From the NCBI RefSeq assembly GCF_000427365.1, contig NZ_KE386488.1:558001-622000 (forward strand): DNA of 64,000 nucleotides. The letters run 5' to 3'. Positions 54,453 to 63,914 of the stretch are shown here, piece after piece (positions within the stretch are counted from its first letter, which is position 1; each line of letters opens with the position of its first letter). This stretch comes from Rikenella microfusus DSM 15922 (GTDB taxonomy: Bacteria; Bacteroidota; Bacteroidia; Bacteroidales; Rikenellaceae). Position numbers and translations under genes: made by a program. The notes beneath the pieces are model-generated. The model did no database searches. It was not told the origin of the DNA and saw only the letters and a list, made by a program, of their open reading frames with translations.

Positions 54453-57146
54453 TCAAAGGCCGGATAGTTTCTTGATTTCGTTCAGTTTGTTCAGCGCTTC
54501 GATCGGGGTCAGCGAATTGATGTCCAGGCCACGTATCTGGTCGCGGATCTCCTTGAGCACCGGATCGTCCAGCTGGAAGAAACTCAGCTGCATGCCTCCC
54601 TCGCCCGACGCGGCGGTACGGCTCCTGCCCCTCCCCCGGCCGGAGGCCGGCGCAGATACGGACGAGAGGTCGGGCGAACCGCCGGCGGCCGATCCGTTCC
54701 GCCGCTGCCGTTCCAGGTCTTCGAGCACGGCCTTGGCGCGGTCGATCACCCGCGGGGGCATCCCGGCCATCTTGGCCACATGGATACCGAACGAGTGTTC
54801 GGTACCGCCGGGCACCAGTTTGCGCAGGAAGATGACCCGTTTGTCCACTTCGCGCACCTGCACGTTGAAATTTTTGATCCGTTCGAAACGCGCCTCCATC
54901 TCGTTCAGCTCGTGGTAATGGGTGGCGAAAAGGGTTTTCGCCTTGCCGCCCGGATGTTCGTGCAGGTATTCCACCATGGCCCAGGCGATCGAAATGCCGT
55001 CGTAAGTGCTGGTGCCGCGGCCGATTTCGTCCAGCAGCACCAGGCTGCGCCCGGAGATGTTGTTCAGGATGTTGGCCGATTCGAGCATTTCGACCATAAA
55101 GGTCGATTCGCCCTGCGAAATGTTGTCGGAGGCGCCTACGCGGGTGAAAATCCGGTCTACCAGCCCGATCCGCGCGGACGAGGCGGGCACGAAGCTGCCG
55201 ATCTGGGCCAGCAGCACGATCAGGGCGGTCTGGCGCAGCAGGGCCGACTTACCGGCCATGTTGGGGCCGGTGATGATGATGATCTGCTGGGAGGTCGAAT
55301 CCAGGTAGAGGTCGTTCGGAATATAGGGTTCGCCGATGGGCAGCCGCTGTTCGATCACGGGGTGGCGGCCGTCCTTGATTTCCAGCACGTCGTCGTCCGC
55401 GATTTCGGGCCGGCAGTAGTGGTGTTCGATGGCCACGCGGGCGAACGAGAGCAGGCAGTCCAGTTCGGCTACGGCCATGGCGTTGCCCTGAATGGCGGGC
55501 ACCGTCGGCTGAAGCGAGGCGACCAGCTCCGCATAGAGCCGCGCTTCGATGGCGGCGATCTTGTCTTCGGCGCCGAGTATCTTCTCTTCGTACTCTTTCA
55601 GCTCCTCGGTAATGTACCGTTCGGCATTGACCAGGGTCTGTTTGCGTATCCACCCCTGGGGCACCTTGTCGCGGTGGGCGTTGCGCACTTCGATGTAGTA
55701 GCCGAAGACATTGTTGTAGCTGATCTTGAGGGGAATGCCGGCGGCTTCGCTCTCGCGTTGCTGGAGGGCGAGCAGGTAGTCTTTGCCGCCGGTGGCGATC
55801 CGGCGCAGCTGGTCGAGTTCTTCGTGCACGCCGGCGGCGATGACGGGGCCGCGGCCGGGGATCAGCGCGGGTTCGGGCAGGATCTGCCGTTCGATCGAAA
55901 GGCGGGCGGCGGAGCAGTCGGCGAAACGCTCGGCGAAGCGGCGCAGCTGCGCGTTCGGGCTTTCGGCGCACAGGTTCCGGATCCGCTCCGAAGCGGCGAG
56001 GCCTTTGGCGAGCTGTACCAGTTCGCGGGGATTGACGCGTCCGACAGCGATTTTCGACACGATGCGCTCCATATCGCCGACGGCGCCCAGCTCGGCGGCG
56101 AGCGCGTCGCGCAGCGCGGTGTCGCGCAGCAGGTGGCCAACGGTCTCCAGCCGGGCGTCGATCGCCGCCTTGTCTTTCAGGGGCAGCGATATCCACCGCC
56201 GGAGCAGCCGGGCACCCATCGGGCTGAGCGTGCGGTCGATGACGTCGGTCAGGGAGGTACCGTTCTCGCTCAGGGGGTGGAACAGTTCGAGGTTGCGGAT
56301 CGAAAAACGGTCGATCCACACGTATTTGTCCTGGTCGAGCCGCGAGATGCCGCGCACGTGGGAGAGGTCTTTGTGCTCGGTATATTCGAGGTAATAGATC
56401 ACGGCGCCGGCGGCGCTCACGGCCAGGGGCAGCAGGTCGATCCCGAACCCTTTGAGGGAGGCGGTGTCGAACTGTTTGAGCAGTTTCTCGCGGTTGCTGT
56501 CGTAATTGAAGGCCCACTCGTCGAGCTTGTAGGTATAGTAGCGGTCGCCGAAAGCATGGCGGAATTCCGCTTCGTCGCCTTTCTTGAAGACGATCTCTTT
56601 GGGCATGAGGTTGGCCAGCAGTTTGTCGATGTATTCGACCGATCCTTCGGCGGCGTAAAACTCGCCGGTGGAGATGTCGATGAAGGCGACGCCGGCACGC
56701 CCTTTGGGGCCGAAAGCGACGCTGGCCAGCCAGGTATTCTCCCTGTGGTCGAGAATGTTGTCGTCGAAGGTGATGCCGGGGGTCACCAGCTCGGTCACGC
56801 CGCGTTTGACGATCCCTTTGGCCTGCTTGGGGTCTTCGAGTTGCTCGCATACGGCCACGCGCTGGCCGGCCCGCACCAGTTTGGGCAGATAGACGTCCAG
56901 GGCGTGATAGGGAAAGCCTGCGAGTTCGACGCTGGCGGCGGAGCCGTTAGCTCGCTTGGTCAGGGTGATGCCGAGAATGCCGCTGGCGGTGACGGCGTCC
57001 GGCCCGAATGTCTCGTAGAAATCCCCGGCGCGGAACAGCAGGATGGCGTCCGGGTGCTGCGCCTTGATGGAGTAGTATTGCTTCATCAGGGGGGTGAGGG
57101 CGTATTTCTTTTCGGGTTCGGTCTGCGGAGTCTCTTTCTTGGCCAT
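54453..57146 (-). CDS. mutS: DNA mismatch repair ATPase MutS
   Basis: 897 residues, MutS1. The mismatch-reading motif FYE at 43-45 (AGDFYETFG) holds Phe43 and Glu45. The C-terminal ATPase has Walker [33 protein letters not shown] (Walker B/signature) and [10 protein letters not shown]. The last 30 residues ([14 protein letters not shown]) form the C-terminal helix motif. It recognises base mismatches and recruits MutL. A low-complexity insert lies near 825-855. Confidence 0.97.
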   Translation of the reverse strand: MAKKETPQTEPEKKYALTPLMKQYYSIKAQHPDAILLFRAGDFYETFGPDAVTASGILGITLTKRANGSAASVELAGFPYHALDVYLPKLVRAGQRVAVCEQLEDPKQAKGIVKRGVTELVTPGITFDDNILDHRENTWLASVAFGPKGRAGVAFIDISTGEFYAAEGSVEYIDKLLANLMPKEIVFKKGDEAEFRHAFGDRYYTYKLDEWAFNYDSNREKLLKQFDTASLKGFGIDLLPLAVSAAGAVIYYLEYTEHKDLSHVRGISRLDQDKYVWIDRFSIRNLELFHPLSENGTSLTDVIDRTLSPMGARLLRRWISLPLKDKAAIDARLETVGHLLRDTALRDALAAELGAVGDMERIVSKIAVGRVNPRELVQLAKGLAASERIRNLCAESPNAQLRRFAERFADCSAARLSIERQILPEPALIPGRGPVIAAGVHEELDQLRRIATGGKDYLLALQQRESEAAGIPLKISYNNVFGYYIEVRNAHRDKVPQGWIRKQTLVNAERYITEELKEYEEKILGAEDKIAAIEARLYAELVASLQPTVPAIQGNAMAVAELDCLLSFARVAIEHHYCRPEIADDDVLEIKDGRHPVIEQRLPIGEPYIPNDLYLDSTSQQIIIITGPNMAGKSALLRQTALIVLLAQIGSFVPASSARIGLVDRIFTRVGASDNISQGESTFMVEMLESANILNNISGRSLVLLDEIGRGTSTYDGISIAWAMVEYLHEHPGGKAKTLFATHYHELNEMEARFERIKNFNVQVREVDKRVIFLRKLVPGGTEHSFGIHVAKMAGMPPRVIDRAKAVLEDLERQRRNGSAAGGSPDLSSVSAPASGRGRGRSRTAASGEGGMQLSFFQLDDPVLKEIRDQIRGLDINSLTPIEALNKLNEIKKLSGL

Positions 57147-57414
57147 GGTCGTTTCCGGAGTAAGATTGTAAAATAACCGAACCGGATCGTCCTGTCCGTC
57201 CGCATAACGGGGTTCGGATTATTTGGAACAAATATACGCCAAAAAACAAAATTTTCGGGCGGGGACCGGTTCCCTCTCTCCGGACGAACGGATGCACGCC
57301 GGGTCTGGATTTTCATCCGTTATCTCCGTTCCGGGCGGGGTCGGAAGCGGGGCGGCCGACCTGCACGGCCTGGTTACGCCTCCTGACGGGGTACCGACGG
57401 GCCGCTCGATCCGG

Positions 57415-58115
57415 CCGATAAAAACCGTACGGTTAAATTAGGCTTCCGCGTCAGCGGGTAGGCCGCAGCCTCCCACCGCGAAAGCCCGGTAACTCGAACC
57501 AGTCTGTAACTACCCCCTTCCATTCCCCGCAGTCCGCGGCTCTTGAGTAAACAAATTGACGGTTCTTTAGAGTCCGGACGCCCGGGAGCGGTCGCAACTT
57601 TCGGCGCGTAGAGCGACGAATTGCGGGCCTCCCGAGGGGAGGCGTCCGGCCCACCCGCTGACGCGGCAATTCATTCTTAACTGTACTTTTAATTTACAGG
57701 CTAAATCCCGGAGCCAGCGAGGGCAAAACCGCAGGTTGCAGCCCTTCGCCGGGGGTGGCTGCGGGCTGGCCGCTAACGCGGAAACTTATATTTTAACCAT
57801 AGGTTTATTTATATGTCTATCGCCGACGGGCGTTTATTCTTTCTTTGCCCGCTCGTGCCGCGGGGCACTTACTTTTTTACCTACGGTTTCCTCCTGGCGC
57901 CTCGGCCATTCGTGCAAGCCCGATGGCTCTCGGCTACTGCGTCGGTTGCGCGACCAAAAAAGTAAGCAAAAAAGTCGCCGGGAATGCGATTCCCCGCTCC
58001 CGACTCTGGTGTCGGGCCGGGAAATCACACATTCCCGGGTTTGCAACCTTTATCCGTGTTTCGATACCAATGTAAGAAGCCGGAAGTCCTTTTTTAACCT
58101 ACAATTAAATGTTCC
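57415..58115. repeat. Long family D mosaic upstream of mutS
   Basis: Modules: CCGCGTCAGCGGGTAGGCCGCAGCC (57445), GGACGCCCGGGAGCGGTCGCAACTTTCGGCGCGTAGAGC (57577, also near 42240), GCCTCCCGAGGGGAGGCGTCCGGCC (57628), GAGCCAGCGAGGGC...GGGCTGGCCGCTAACGCGG (57710) and the GGGAATGCGATTCCCCGC / GCCGGGAAATCACACATTCCCGG module (57975-58080). Joints CGTACGGTTAAATTAG, TTAACTGTACTTTTAAT, TTTTAACCATAGGTTTATTT and AACCTACAATTAAAT. No gene lies in 57147-58380. Confidence 0.8.
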
Positions 58116-58289
58116 CGGCTTTCCCCTCCTGTTCATTTATCAGGTAGAAGCTGTAAATCCGCACGGAGACAAAGAACAAAAAGCGGGAACAATATTATCC
58201 CCTACCGCTTTATACCGTCCCTTTCAACCGGCAAGTACCGGACATGCACCGGACGATCATACCCCCGGACGTAAACCGATAGATAGTTA

Positions 58290-58297
58290 TATCTTTG
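58290..58297 (+). promoter_or_regulatory. -7 element (TATCTTTG) of the D-2-hydroxyacid dehydrogenase gene
   Basis: Consensus TAnnTTTG, 84 bp before the start codon; no clear -33 box. Confidence 0.5.
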
Positions 58298-58380
58298 TAT
58301 TCTGCGAGTTGCGAACCGGCTGCCCGCAGACGACTCTACCTACAGAAACATAAGGAACGAACGACCGGAATCCGACGAAA

Positions 58381-59334
58381 ATGAAAAAGAAAATATTGAT
58401 TACCAACCGGCTGCCCAGGGAACATTTCACCATGCTCGAAAAACGGTTCGAAGTCGTGATGCCCGACAGCGAACGGTTTCCCGCCGAAGAACTCGCCCGG
58501 TGGCTGCCCCGCATCAGCGGCATGATCTCCTCCACCGCCTTTCCGGTGACCGATGCGGTCATGGCCCGGGCGCCGGAACTGAAAATCGTCGCCAGTTACG
58601 GCGTCGGATACGACAACATCGACGTCGCCGCCGCATCCCGGCGCGGGATCGTCGTGACCAACAACCCCGTCCCCGTGCTGGAACCTACCGCCGAACACGC
58701 CTATGCCCTGATGCTCGCCCTGGCCCGCCGCATTCCCGAATGCGACCGCGCCCTGCGCGAAGGGAATGCCCGTTGGGGCCTGATGGACAACCTCGGCACC
58801 TCGCTTTTCGGCAAGACCCTCGGCATCGTCGGCATGGGACGTATCGGCCGGGCCGTCCGACGTTACGCCGCCGCCTCGCGAATGAGAGTCCTCTACCACA
58901 ACCGCCGCAGACTGTCCGAAAACGAAGAACGGGAACTCGGCGTGGAATATGCCGCTCTCGACACGCTGCTCCGCGAATCCGACATCGTGTCGGTACACCT
59001 GCCCCTGACTCCCGAATCGCGCCACCTGTTCGGCGCCGAACAATTCCGGATGATGAAGCCGTCGGCCCTGCTGGTGAACACCGCCCGGGGCGCGGTGGTG
59101 GACAATGCCGCGCTGGCCGAAGCCCTGCGCGTCGGCGAGATCGCCGGGGCCGCGCTCGACGTATTCGAAGGCGAGCCGAAGATACTTCCGGAACTGCTGG
59201 AACTGGACAACACCGTTCTGACGCCCCATACCGGAACCAATACGGTGGAGACACGCGAACGGATGAGCTTCCACGCGGCACGTAATATCATCCGGTTTTT
59301 CGAAGGAGATCCCGACATAGACCGAGTCAATTGA
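58381..59334 (+). CDS. D-2-hydroxyacid dehydrogenase family protein
   Basis: 317 residues. NAD-binding GIVGMGRIGRAV with the GxGxxG at 151-156; catalytic Arg236 (NTARGAVVD), Glu265 (VFEGEP) and His283 (LTPHTGT). Resembles glyoxylate/hydroxypyruvate or phosphoglycerate dehydrogenase-like enzymes that lack an ACT domain. It interconverts a 2-keto acid and D-2-hydroxyacid with NAD(P)H. Specific substrate unknown. Confidence 0.9.
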   Translation: MKKKILITNRLPREHFTMLEKRFEVVMPDSERFPAEELARWLPRISGMISSTAFPVTDAVMARAPELKIVASYGVGYDNIDVAAASRRGIVVTNNPVPVLEPTAEHAYALMLALARRIPECDRALREGNARWGLMDNLGTSLFGKTLGIVGMGRIGRAVRRYAAASRMRVLYHNRRRLSENEERELGVEYAALDTLLRESDIVSVHLPLTPESRHLFGAEQFRMMKPSALLVNTARGAVVDNAALAEALRVGEIAGAALDVFEGEPKILPELLELDNTVLTPHTGTNTVETRERMSFHAARNIIRFFEGDPDIDRVN

Positions 59335-59359
59335 ACCGGCTGCATACGGGAAATAAAAC

Positions 59360-59395
59360 GCGATGCCGCAGACGTTCGTCGTTCTGCGGCATCGC
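59360..59395 (+). terminator. Terminator-like hairpin
   Basis: A perfect 13-bp stem GCGATGCCGCAGA / TCTGCGGCATCGC with a 10-nt loop, 25 bp after the stop. T-rich only further downstream. Confidence 0.65.
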
Positions 59396-59659
59396 TGTAT
59401 CTATCGGTTTTCCACCGGCTCCGTACCGAGCGGGAAAATCCGTAAAGAAAACCGATCGGTTAATTATCATTCCTAACGCAAAAATAGTCATCCGATCTTT
59501 TTCTGCAAAAGAAAAATATCTTTTCATTGATTTTCAATGATATGCAGAAAATATGCATCATACCCCCGACAGGACGTTCTGGCCGGCGGCGGCATCTCCG
59601 GAAAAAGGATCGGTTAAACAGACAGTTATAACGGATAACAAGCTGTTTACCGGTCATTT

Positions 59660-59949
59660 AATCCGATAATATACCGAATGCGTCAGGGCAGAGCCATTCT
59701 CCGTGCCTTGCAGTACGAAGAGACGCGAAGCCGGACAAAAGCCCGGAGGATCCATAAACGCCCGAGCCGCCGGTATATCAAAATACATTAAGGTTAAGTA
59801 TATCCGCTTTGCCCAAAGCCGCGCAGCGATCGCCCCGAACGGCCCTGCGGCGCCGCCCGTCGCAGGGGACCCGGAATTTTCTCCGGGAAAGGAATACAAC
59901 GGGAGTCAGGCATGCAGATAAACATAGAGTAAAGCCGTATATACTCACC
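59660..59949. repeat. Family B remnant followed by a family A element (reverse)
   Basis: 59660-59789 has degraded B ends (ATCCGATAATATACCG, CCGGTATATCAAAATACATTA). 59794-59949 begins GGTTAAGTATATCCGCTTTG and ends GTAAAGCCGTATATACTCACC, an A element in reverse with several substitutions. The A right end lies 27 bp before the next gene. 59396-59659 shows nothing recognisable. Confidence 0.7.
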
Positions 59950-59976
59950 ATATATAACTGCCTAATCGTGTACAGG

Positions 59977-60594
59977 ATGAGCAAGGGGCAAAAAGGCATC
60001 GTCCGCGGTTATTTCCGGGCCGGCGCAGAGGAAGAGGGGTTCCGGGAGGGCGTGTCGGCCCTGCTGGATGCCGGCGTGTCGAGCGGAAACCTGTTTTTCG
60101 AACCGGACGGCCATCGGGAACTGGACCGCGTGCTGGAATTGTCGCAAGACGGCGACACGATTCTGGTGCTCCGCCTGACCGACATCTGCGGCCCGGTCAA
60201 AGCGCTGTTCAGACTGGTGAAACGGCTCGCGGCGGCAGGCGTGCGCCTGCGTTCCGTCAGCGAGCCCTGGTTCGAGATCGGCAGCGGCACGCTGCGCGAC
60301 GCGCCGCTGTGCGAACTGATCCGGGAGCTTTACAAACTGTCGCTGATCTTTCCGGAACCGTCCGTCCCGCGCCCCGTGGGCAGACCGCGGGGAAACGGCC
60401 TCGGAATGCGCGAGAAACTACGCAAAGCCCAGACCCTTTACCGGCAGAAACAGGAATGGCCGGTAGCCGAAATATGCCGGAGAACGGGAATCAACGAACG
60501 GACTTTTTACCGTTACCTCGCCCGTCAGGAAGAGGACATCGCCAGACGTCCCCGGGGCCGCAAGGCGAAACCCCGCGGCAATTCCGGCGCCTGA
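59977..60594 (+). CDS. Serine-recombinase-like DNA-binding protein lacking catalytic residues
   Basis: 205 residues. The first 120 or so follow the resolvase fold (GYFRAGAEEEG...LDRVLELSQDGDTILVLRLTDICGPVKALFRLVKRLAAAGVRLRSVSEPW). However, the catalytic serine of GYxRVS reads GYFRAG, and the R-L-D-R-L-G-R-S segment reads RLTDICGP, so the active-site Ser, Asp and Arg are missing. The C-terminal part has a resolvase-type helix-turn-helix (WPVAEICRRTGINERTFYRYL) and a basic tail (RRPRGRKAKPRG). Most likely a DNA-binding regulator derived from an invertase/resolvase. The bactofilin gene follows 46 bp later, so the two may be co-transcribed. Confidence 0.82.
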   Translation: MSKGQKGIVRGYFRAGAEEEGFREGVSALLDAGVSSGNLFFEPDGHRELDRVLELSQDGDTILVLRLTDICGPVKALFRLVKRLAAAGVRLRSVSEPWFEIGSGTLRDAPLCELIRELYKLSLIFPEPSVPRPVGRPRGNGLGMREKLRKAQTLYRQKQEWPVAEICRRTGINERTFYRYLARQEEDIARRPRGRKAKPRGNSGA

Positions 60595-60640
60595 ACGGCA
60601 GCCGCAGCGAATCATGGACAAACCTTAGTACCTTCAAATC

Positions 60641-61417
60641 ATGCATAACAGTAAATACGGGATGCGTCTGTGTCCGTCCGCAGCCGTTTCCGTGCCGGCG
60701 GACGCAGAGGCTCCCTTTTTCTTCCGCTTCCTCCGTACCGGACGGGAGCCGTCCGCCTCCGGCAACGAACAGTCGGAGAAACGCGGCAACGGGGAGGGAC
60801 ATTCCCGGATGCCGGCATCCCCGCCAAAACCAGAACCGTCGGAACGGTCCCTCTCCAAACCCTCCCCTGCCCCGCAGCGCCCGGCTCCGGTGGCAGGAGA
60901 GCGCGGCGTGAACGTCTTTTGCGAAGGGCTGGTGATCGAAGGCAACGTCGTCGCCGAGACGGATATCCGGATCTACGGTACCGTGCGCGGCAACGTCGTC
61001 TGCCGCAGCGACATCGAACTAAGCGGCGAAGTAACCGGAGACATCGAGGCACGCAACGTGCGTATCAGCCGGGGTTCCGTACAGGGCGACATCCGGGCGC
61101 GGGAAGGGCTGAGCATCGAAGACAGCGTCATCAAGGGAAACCTGACCGCGGCCCAGGCACAGATCAACAACCGCATCGAAGGCGACATCGTCGTCCGCGG
61201 CACGCTGAGCCTGCTCCGGGCGGCCGACGCGAAAGGAGACATCACGGCCGCCGGCCTGAGCGTGGAAGAAGGAGCGGTCATGAACGGACGTATCACCATT
61301 TCCAGAGAGCAGGAAACCCCGGGCAAAAAGCCGGAACAAAACCGGACGGCGGCTGCCGACATGCCGCCTGTCGCACCCGCCGCGGAGATTTCCCGCCCGG
61401 ACACGGAAAAACCCTGA
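60641..61417 (+). CDS. Bactofilin-family polymer-forming protein
   Basis: 258 residues. A disordered N-terminal region (about 1-88, rich in Ser, Pro, Gly) precedes a right-handed beta-helix (about 90-215) of repeating short rungs (VFCEGLVIEGNVVAETDIRI, YGTVRGNVVCRSDIELSGEV, TGDIEARNVRISRGSV). The C-terminal tail is again disordered. Bactofilins form nucleotide-independent filaments at the membrane and can scaffold cell-wall enzymes. A shorter start at about residue 57 is possible. The neighbouring gene at 61446 encodes a protein with a membrane helix that could be its anchor or partner (inference). Confidence 0.85.
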   Translation: MHNSKYGMRLCPSAAVSVPADAEAPFFFRFLRTGREPSASGNEQSEKRGNGEGHSRMPASPPKPEPSERSLSKPSPAPQRPAPVAGERGVNVFCEGLVIEGNVVAETDIRIYGTVRGNVVCRSDIELSGEVTGDIEARNVRISRGSVQGDIRAREGLSIEDSVIKGNLTAAQAQINNRIEGDIVVRGTLSLLRAADAKGDITAAGLSVEEGAVMNGRITISREQETPGKKPEQNRTAAADMPPVAPAAEISRPDTEKP

Positions 61418-61445
61418 CCTGCCGGCTTTCCCGGCCCGAAGAACG

Positions 61446-62135
61446 ATGAAACGGTACAGTATCTCCCTCGGCCGCGACGGCAGCCGCGTGGTCCGCAACG
61501 GTCCGTTCACCTGGCACCGTTACGGGGCGGCAGGCACGTACCGTACCCTTCAGCGCGGCCATGTGCTGATATTCTGCATCGAAGGCCGCGCCGAGCTTTG
61601 CTTCCGAAGTTTCCGTTTTACCCTGACTCCTTCGCTGATGGCCGTGGCCGACACCCGGGCGCTCGTTTCGCTGCATTGCCAGGCCGGTACCGAACTGGTG
61701 GAATATCGCCCCGGCGCACGCCGTATGCCCTTGTACCCGTATCCGGCCGCCGATTCCGCTTTCCAGACGTTTCCCGTCCGTGCCGAACTGCGGGAATGGG
61801 TCGCCGCGAAAGCCTCGCGTATCCAGTCGGGTTACCGTTTCGACCGCCACGGCTTCTGTCCCGTCGCCGTGCAGTTGCGCGACCGTTCCGGCGGGACGAT
61901 TCCTTATCCGTATGCATGTGCCGAGGGTTGCCCTCTCTGGCGGAATTGCACCGGTACGGACGGCCCGCTCCCGGGGAAGCCGGGCATGGGGCTGGATGCG
62001 GCCGTTTCGTTCGCTTCCCGGCCCCGGAACGAAACGGCCGCGGCGGCATGCGCCGCCGCTGTCGGGATATTGATTTGGGGCAGTCTGCTGCTATACGGGC
62101 TTTGGGAAAGCCTCCGCCGTCTGGCAGAACAATGA
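61446..62135 (+). CDS. Hypothetical protein with cupin-like N-terminus and C-terminal membrane helix
   Basis: 229 residues. The N-terminal 90 or so alternate short beta strands (LQRGHVLIFCIEGRAELCFRSF...LMAVADTRALVSLHCQAGTELVEYRP) as in AraC-type/cupin sensor domains. The middle part holds CAEGCPLWRNC. One transmembrane helix lies near 196-222 (AAAVGILIWGSLLLYGLWESL). No DNA-binding domain is present. It starts 28 bp after the bactofilin gene. No family recognised. Confidence 0.65.
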   Translation: MKRYSISLGRDGSRVVRNGPFTWHRYGAAGTYRTLQRGHVLIFCIEGRAELCFRSFRFTLTPSLMAVADTRALVSLHCQAGTELVEYRPGARRMPLYPYPAADSAFQTFPVRAELREWVAAKASRIQSGYRFDRHGFCPVAVQLRDRSGGTIPYPYACAEGCPLWRNCTGTDGPLPGKPGMGLDAAVSFASRPRNETAAAACAAAVGILIWGSLLLYGLWESLRRLAEQ

Positions 62136-62171
62136 CCGGCATCCGCGGCCGGCCGCGGAAACATCGCCGCG

Positions 62172-62744
62172 TCAGTCCGATTCGATCCTGCGCAGGGGCC
62201 GGGCCGGTACGCCGCCCGCGACCGTATTCGCCGGTACGTCTTTCGTCACGACCGCCCCGGCCGCTACGACGGCATGATCGCCGATGGTCACTCCGCGCAG
62301 GATCGTAGCGTGCGCCCCGATCCATACCCCTTTCCCGAGTACGATCGGCGAGTGGTACAGGTTCTGCCGGTCTGCGGGCCTGAAGCCGTGGTCGAGGGTG
62401 GCCATGACCACGCTATGCCCGATCAGACAGCCGTCGCCGATAAAGATGCCGCCCTGGTCCTGAAACTGGCAACAGGAGTTGATAAACACATTCCGCCCTA
62501 CATGGATGTTTTTTCCGAAATCGGTATAAAACGGCGGAAAGAGGCGGAACGAAGGGTCTGTCTCGCGGCCCGTTATGCATGAAAACAGCCGGCATATCTC
62601 CTCGTCGGTGCGGAACGGGCCGTTGAGTTCGGCCAACAGGCGCCGCGCCTGCCGGCTCTGTTCGCGCATAAAGGCGATCATCTCCTCGCCTTCGAGCGGT
62701 TCGCCCGCGGCGATCATCCGTTGAAATTCGTCTATCGTCATCAT
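62172..62744 (-). CDS. Maltose/galactoside O-acetyltransferase-type hexapeptide enzyme
   Basis: 190 residues. The left-handed beta-helix has hexapeptide rungs (NIHVGRNVFINSCCQFQDQGGIFIGDGCLIGHSVVMATLDHG, IVLGKGVWIGAHATILRGVTIGDHAVVAAGAVVTKDVPANTVAGGVPA). The catalytic His is in MATLDHGF. The N-terminal helical part (about 1-60) matches maltose acetyltransferase-like proteins. It transfers acetyl from acetyl-CoA to a sugar. Confidence 0.9.
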   Translation of the reverse strand: MMTIDEFQRMIAAGEPLEGEEMIAFMREQSRQARRLLAELNGPFRTDEEICRLFSCITGRETDPSFRLFPPFYTDFGKNIHVGRNVFINSCCQFQDQGGIFIGDGCLIGHSVVMATLDHGFRPADRQNLYHSPIVLGKGVWIGAHATILRGVTIGDHAVVAAGAVVTKDVPANTVAGGVPARPLRRIESD

Positions 62745-62768
62745 CGTCTCTTTTTTCTGCGAAAACGG

Positions 62769-63641
62769 TTATTTTTCCGTGAGAGTAGTCAATACGGGGT
62801 TGTCGAGATAGCCGTACACACGGCGTACCTCCGCGCTCCGGCCGAGATCGAGCATGGACGGCACCCCTTTGTCGAGCGTGGCGATACGGGCCATGTCGTC
62901 CGTGTCGAGCGCGAAGTCCCAGATAGCCAGGTTTTCGACCATGCGTTCCCGGCGCACTGTTTTGGGGATGACGGCCACTCCGCGCTGCACGTTCCAGCGC
63001 AGGATCACCTGGGGCACGGTCCGGCCGTGTTTTCCGGCGATTTCGTGCAGCAGCGGTTCGGCGAACATGCCCTTCAGCCCCTCGGCGAACGGCGCCCAGC
63101 CTTCGGGTTCCACGCCCAGTCCTCTCATGGCCTCGATCTCCGCCGCGCGTTGGAAATGCGGATGCAGCTCGATCTGGTTCACCATCGGCCGCACCTGCGC
63201 ATTGTAACACAGGTCGAGCAGCCGCGCCTCGTCGAAATTGCACACGCCGACGGCACGGACGCGGCCTTCGGCATACAGCTCTTCCATCGCTCTCCACGCC
63301 CCGTAATAGTCGGCCAGCGGCATGTGGATAAGGTACAGGTCGAGGTAATCGGTCTGCAATTTCCGCAGGCTGCGCTCGAAAGCCTGCCTGGTACGGTCGT
63401 AGCCCATTTCGTGGATATACGCCTTGGTGGTGATGAAAAGCTCCTCCCGCCCGATGCCGCACGTGCGCAGGGCACGCCCTACGGCCTCTTCGTTTCCGTA
63501 GGAACTCGCCGTGTCGATCGACCGGTAACCTGCCGCGACGGCATCGGCCACGACCCGTTCGCATTCCGATTCGGAAATCTGGAACACTCCGAACCCTTCC
63601 ATCGGCATCTCTACGCCGTTGTTCAGCACTTTGTAATCCAT
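62769..63641 (-). CDS. Aldo/keto reductase
   Basis: 290 residues. AKR catalytic tetrad: Asp in YRSIDTASSYGNEEAVG with the catalytic Tyr, Lys in FITTKAYI, His in LYLIHMPLADY. NADPH-binding segments include VIPKTVRRERMVENL. The ATG at 63641 gives the usual N-terminus (MDYKVLNNGVEMPMEGFGVFQ). It lies 24 bp upstream of the acetyltransferase on the same strand, so the two likely form an operon. Confidence 0.92.
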   Translation of the reverse strand: MDYKVLNNGVEMPMEGFGVFQISESECERVVADAVAAGYRSIDTASSYGNEEAVGRALRTCGIGREELFITTKAYIHEMGYDRTRQAFERSLRKLQTDYLDLYLIHMPLADYYGAWRAMEELYAEGRVRAVGVCNFDEARLLDLCYNAQVRPMVNQIELHPHFQRAAEIEAMRGLGVEPEGWAPFAEGLKGMFAEPLLHEIAGKHGRTVPQVILRWNVQRGVAVIPKTVRRERMVENLAIWDFALDTDDMARIATLDKGVPSMLDLGRSAEVRRVYGYLDNPVLTTLTEK

Positions 63642-63914
63642 ATGGTTTCGGTAATTATATACTATTTTGCACGGCATCAGTGCCCCTTACGACGACGAAA
63701 ACTCCCGGTCGGTGCGCCCGCGGCACCGCCGGGCCGACAGCGGGCAATTACCGCCAGGCAGGTTCGGCATACCCAAGCATGAATCAGGCTTTTATGGCTC
63801 GGAAACGACGAACCTGCCGTTCTCCCGCAGATACCCGGACGGTCGCTGCGCGGCTCCGGGAGACACGTTCCGCCGTAGGCGGCTATCCTCCTCCGAGATC
63901 CGTCTTTTCCCGCA

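Noticed and set aside
54780-57176. Plus-strand reading frame of about 800 codons opposite mutS
   Set aside because: A perfect antisense shadow of mutS with no recognisable domain.
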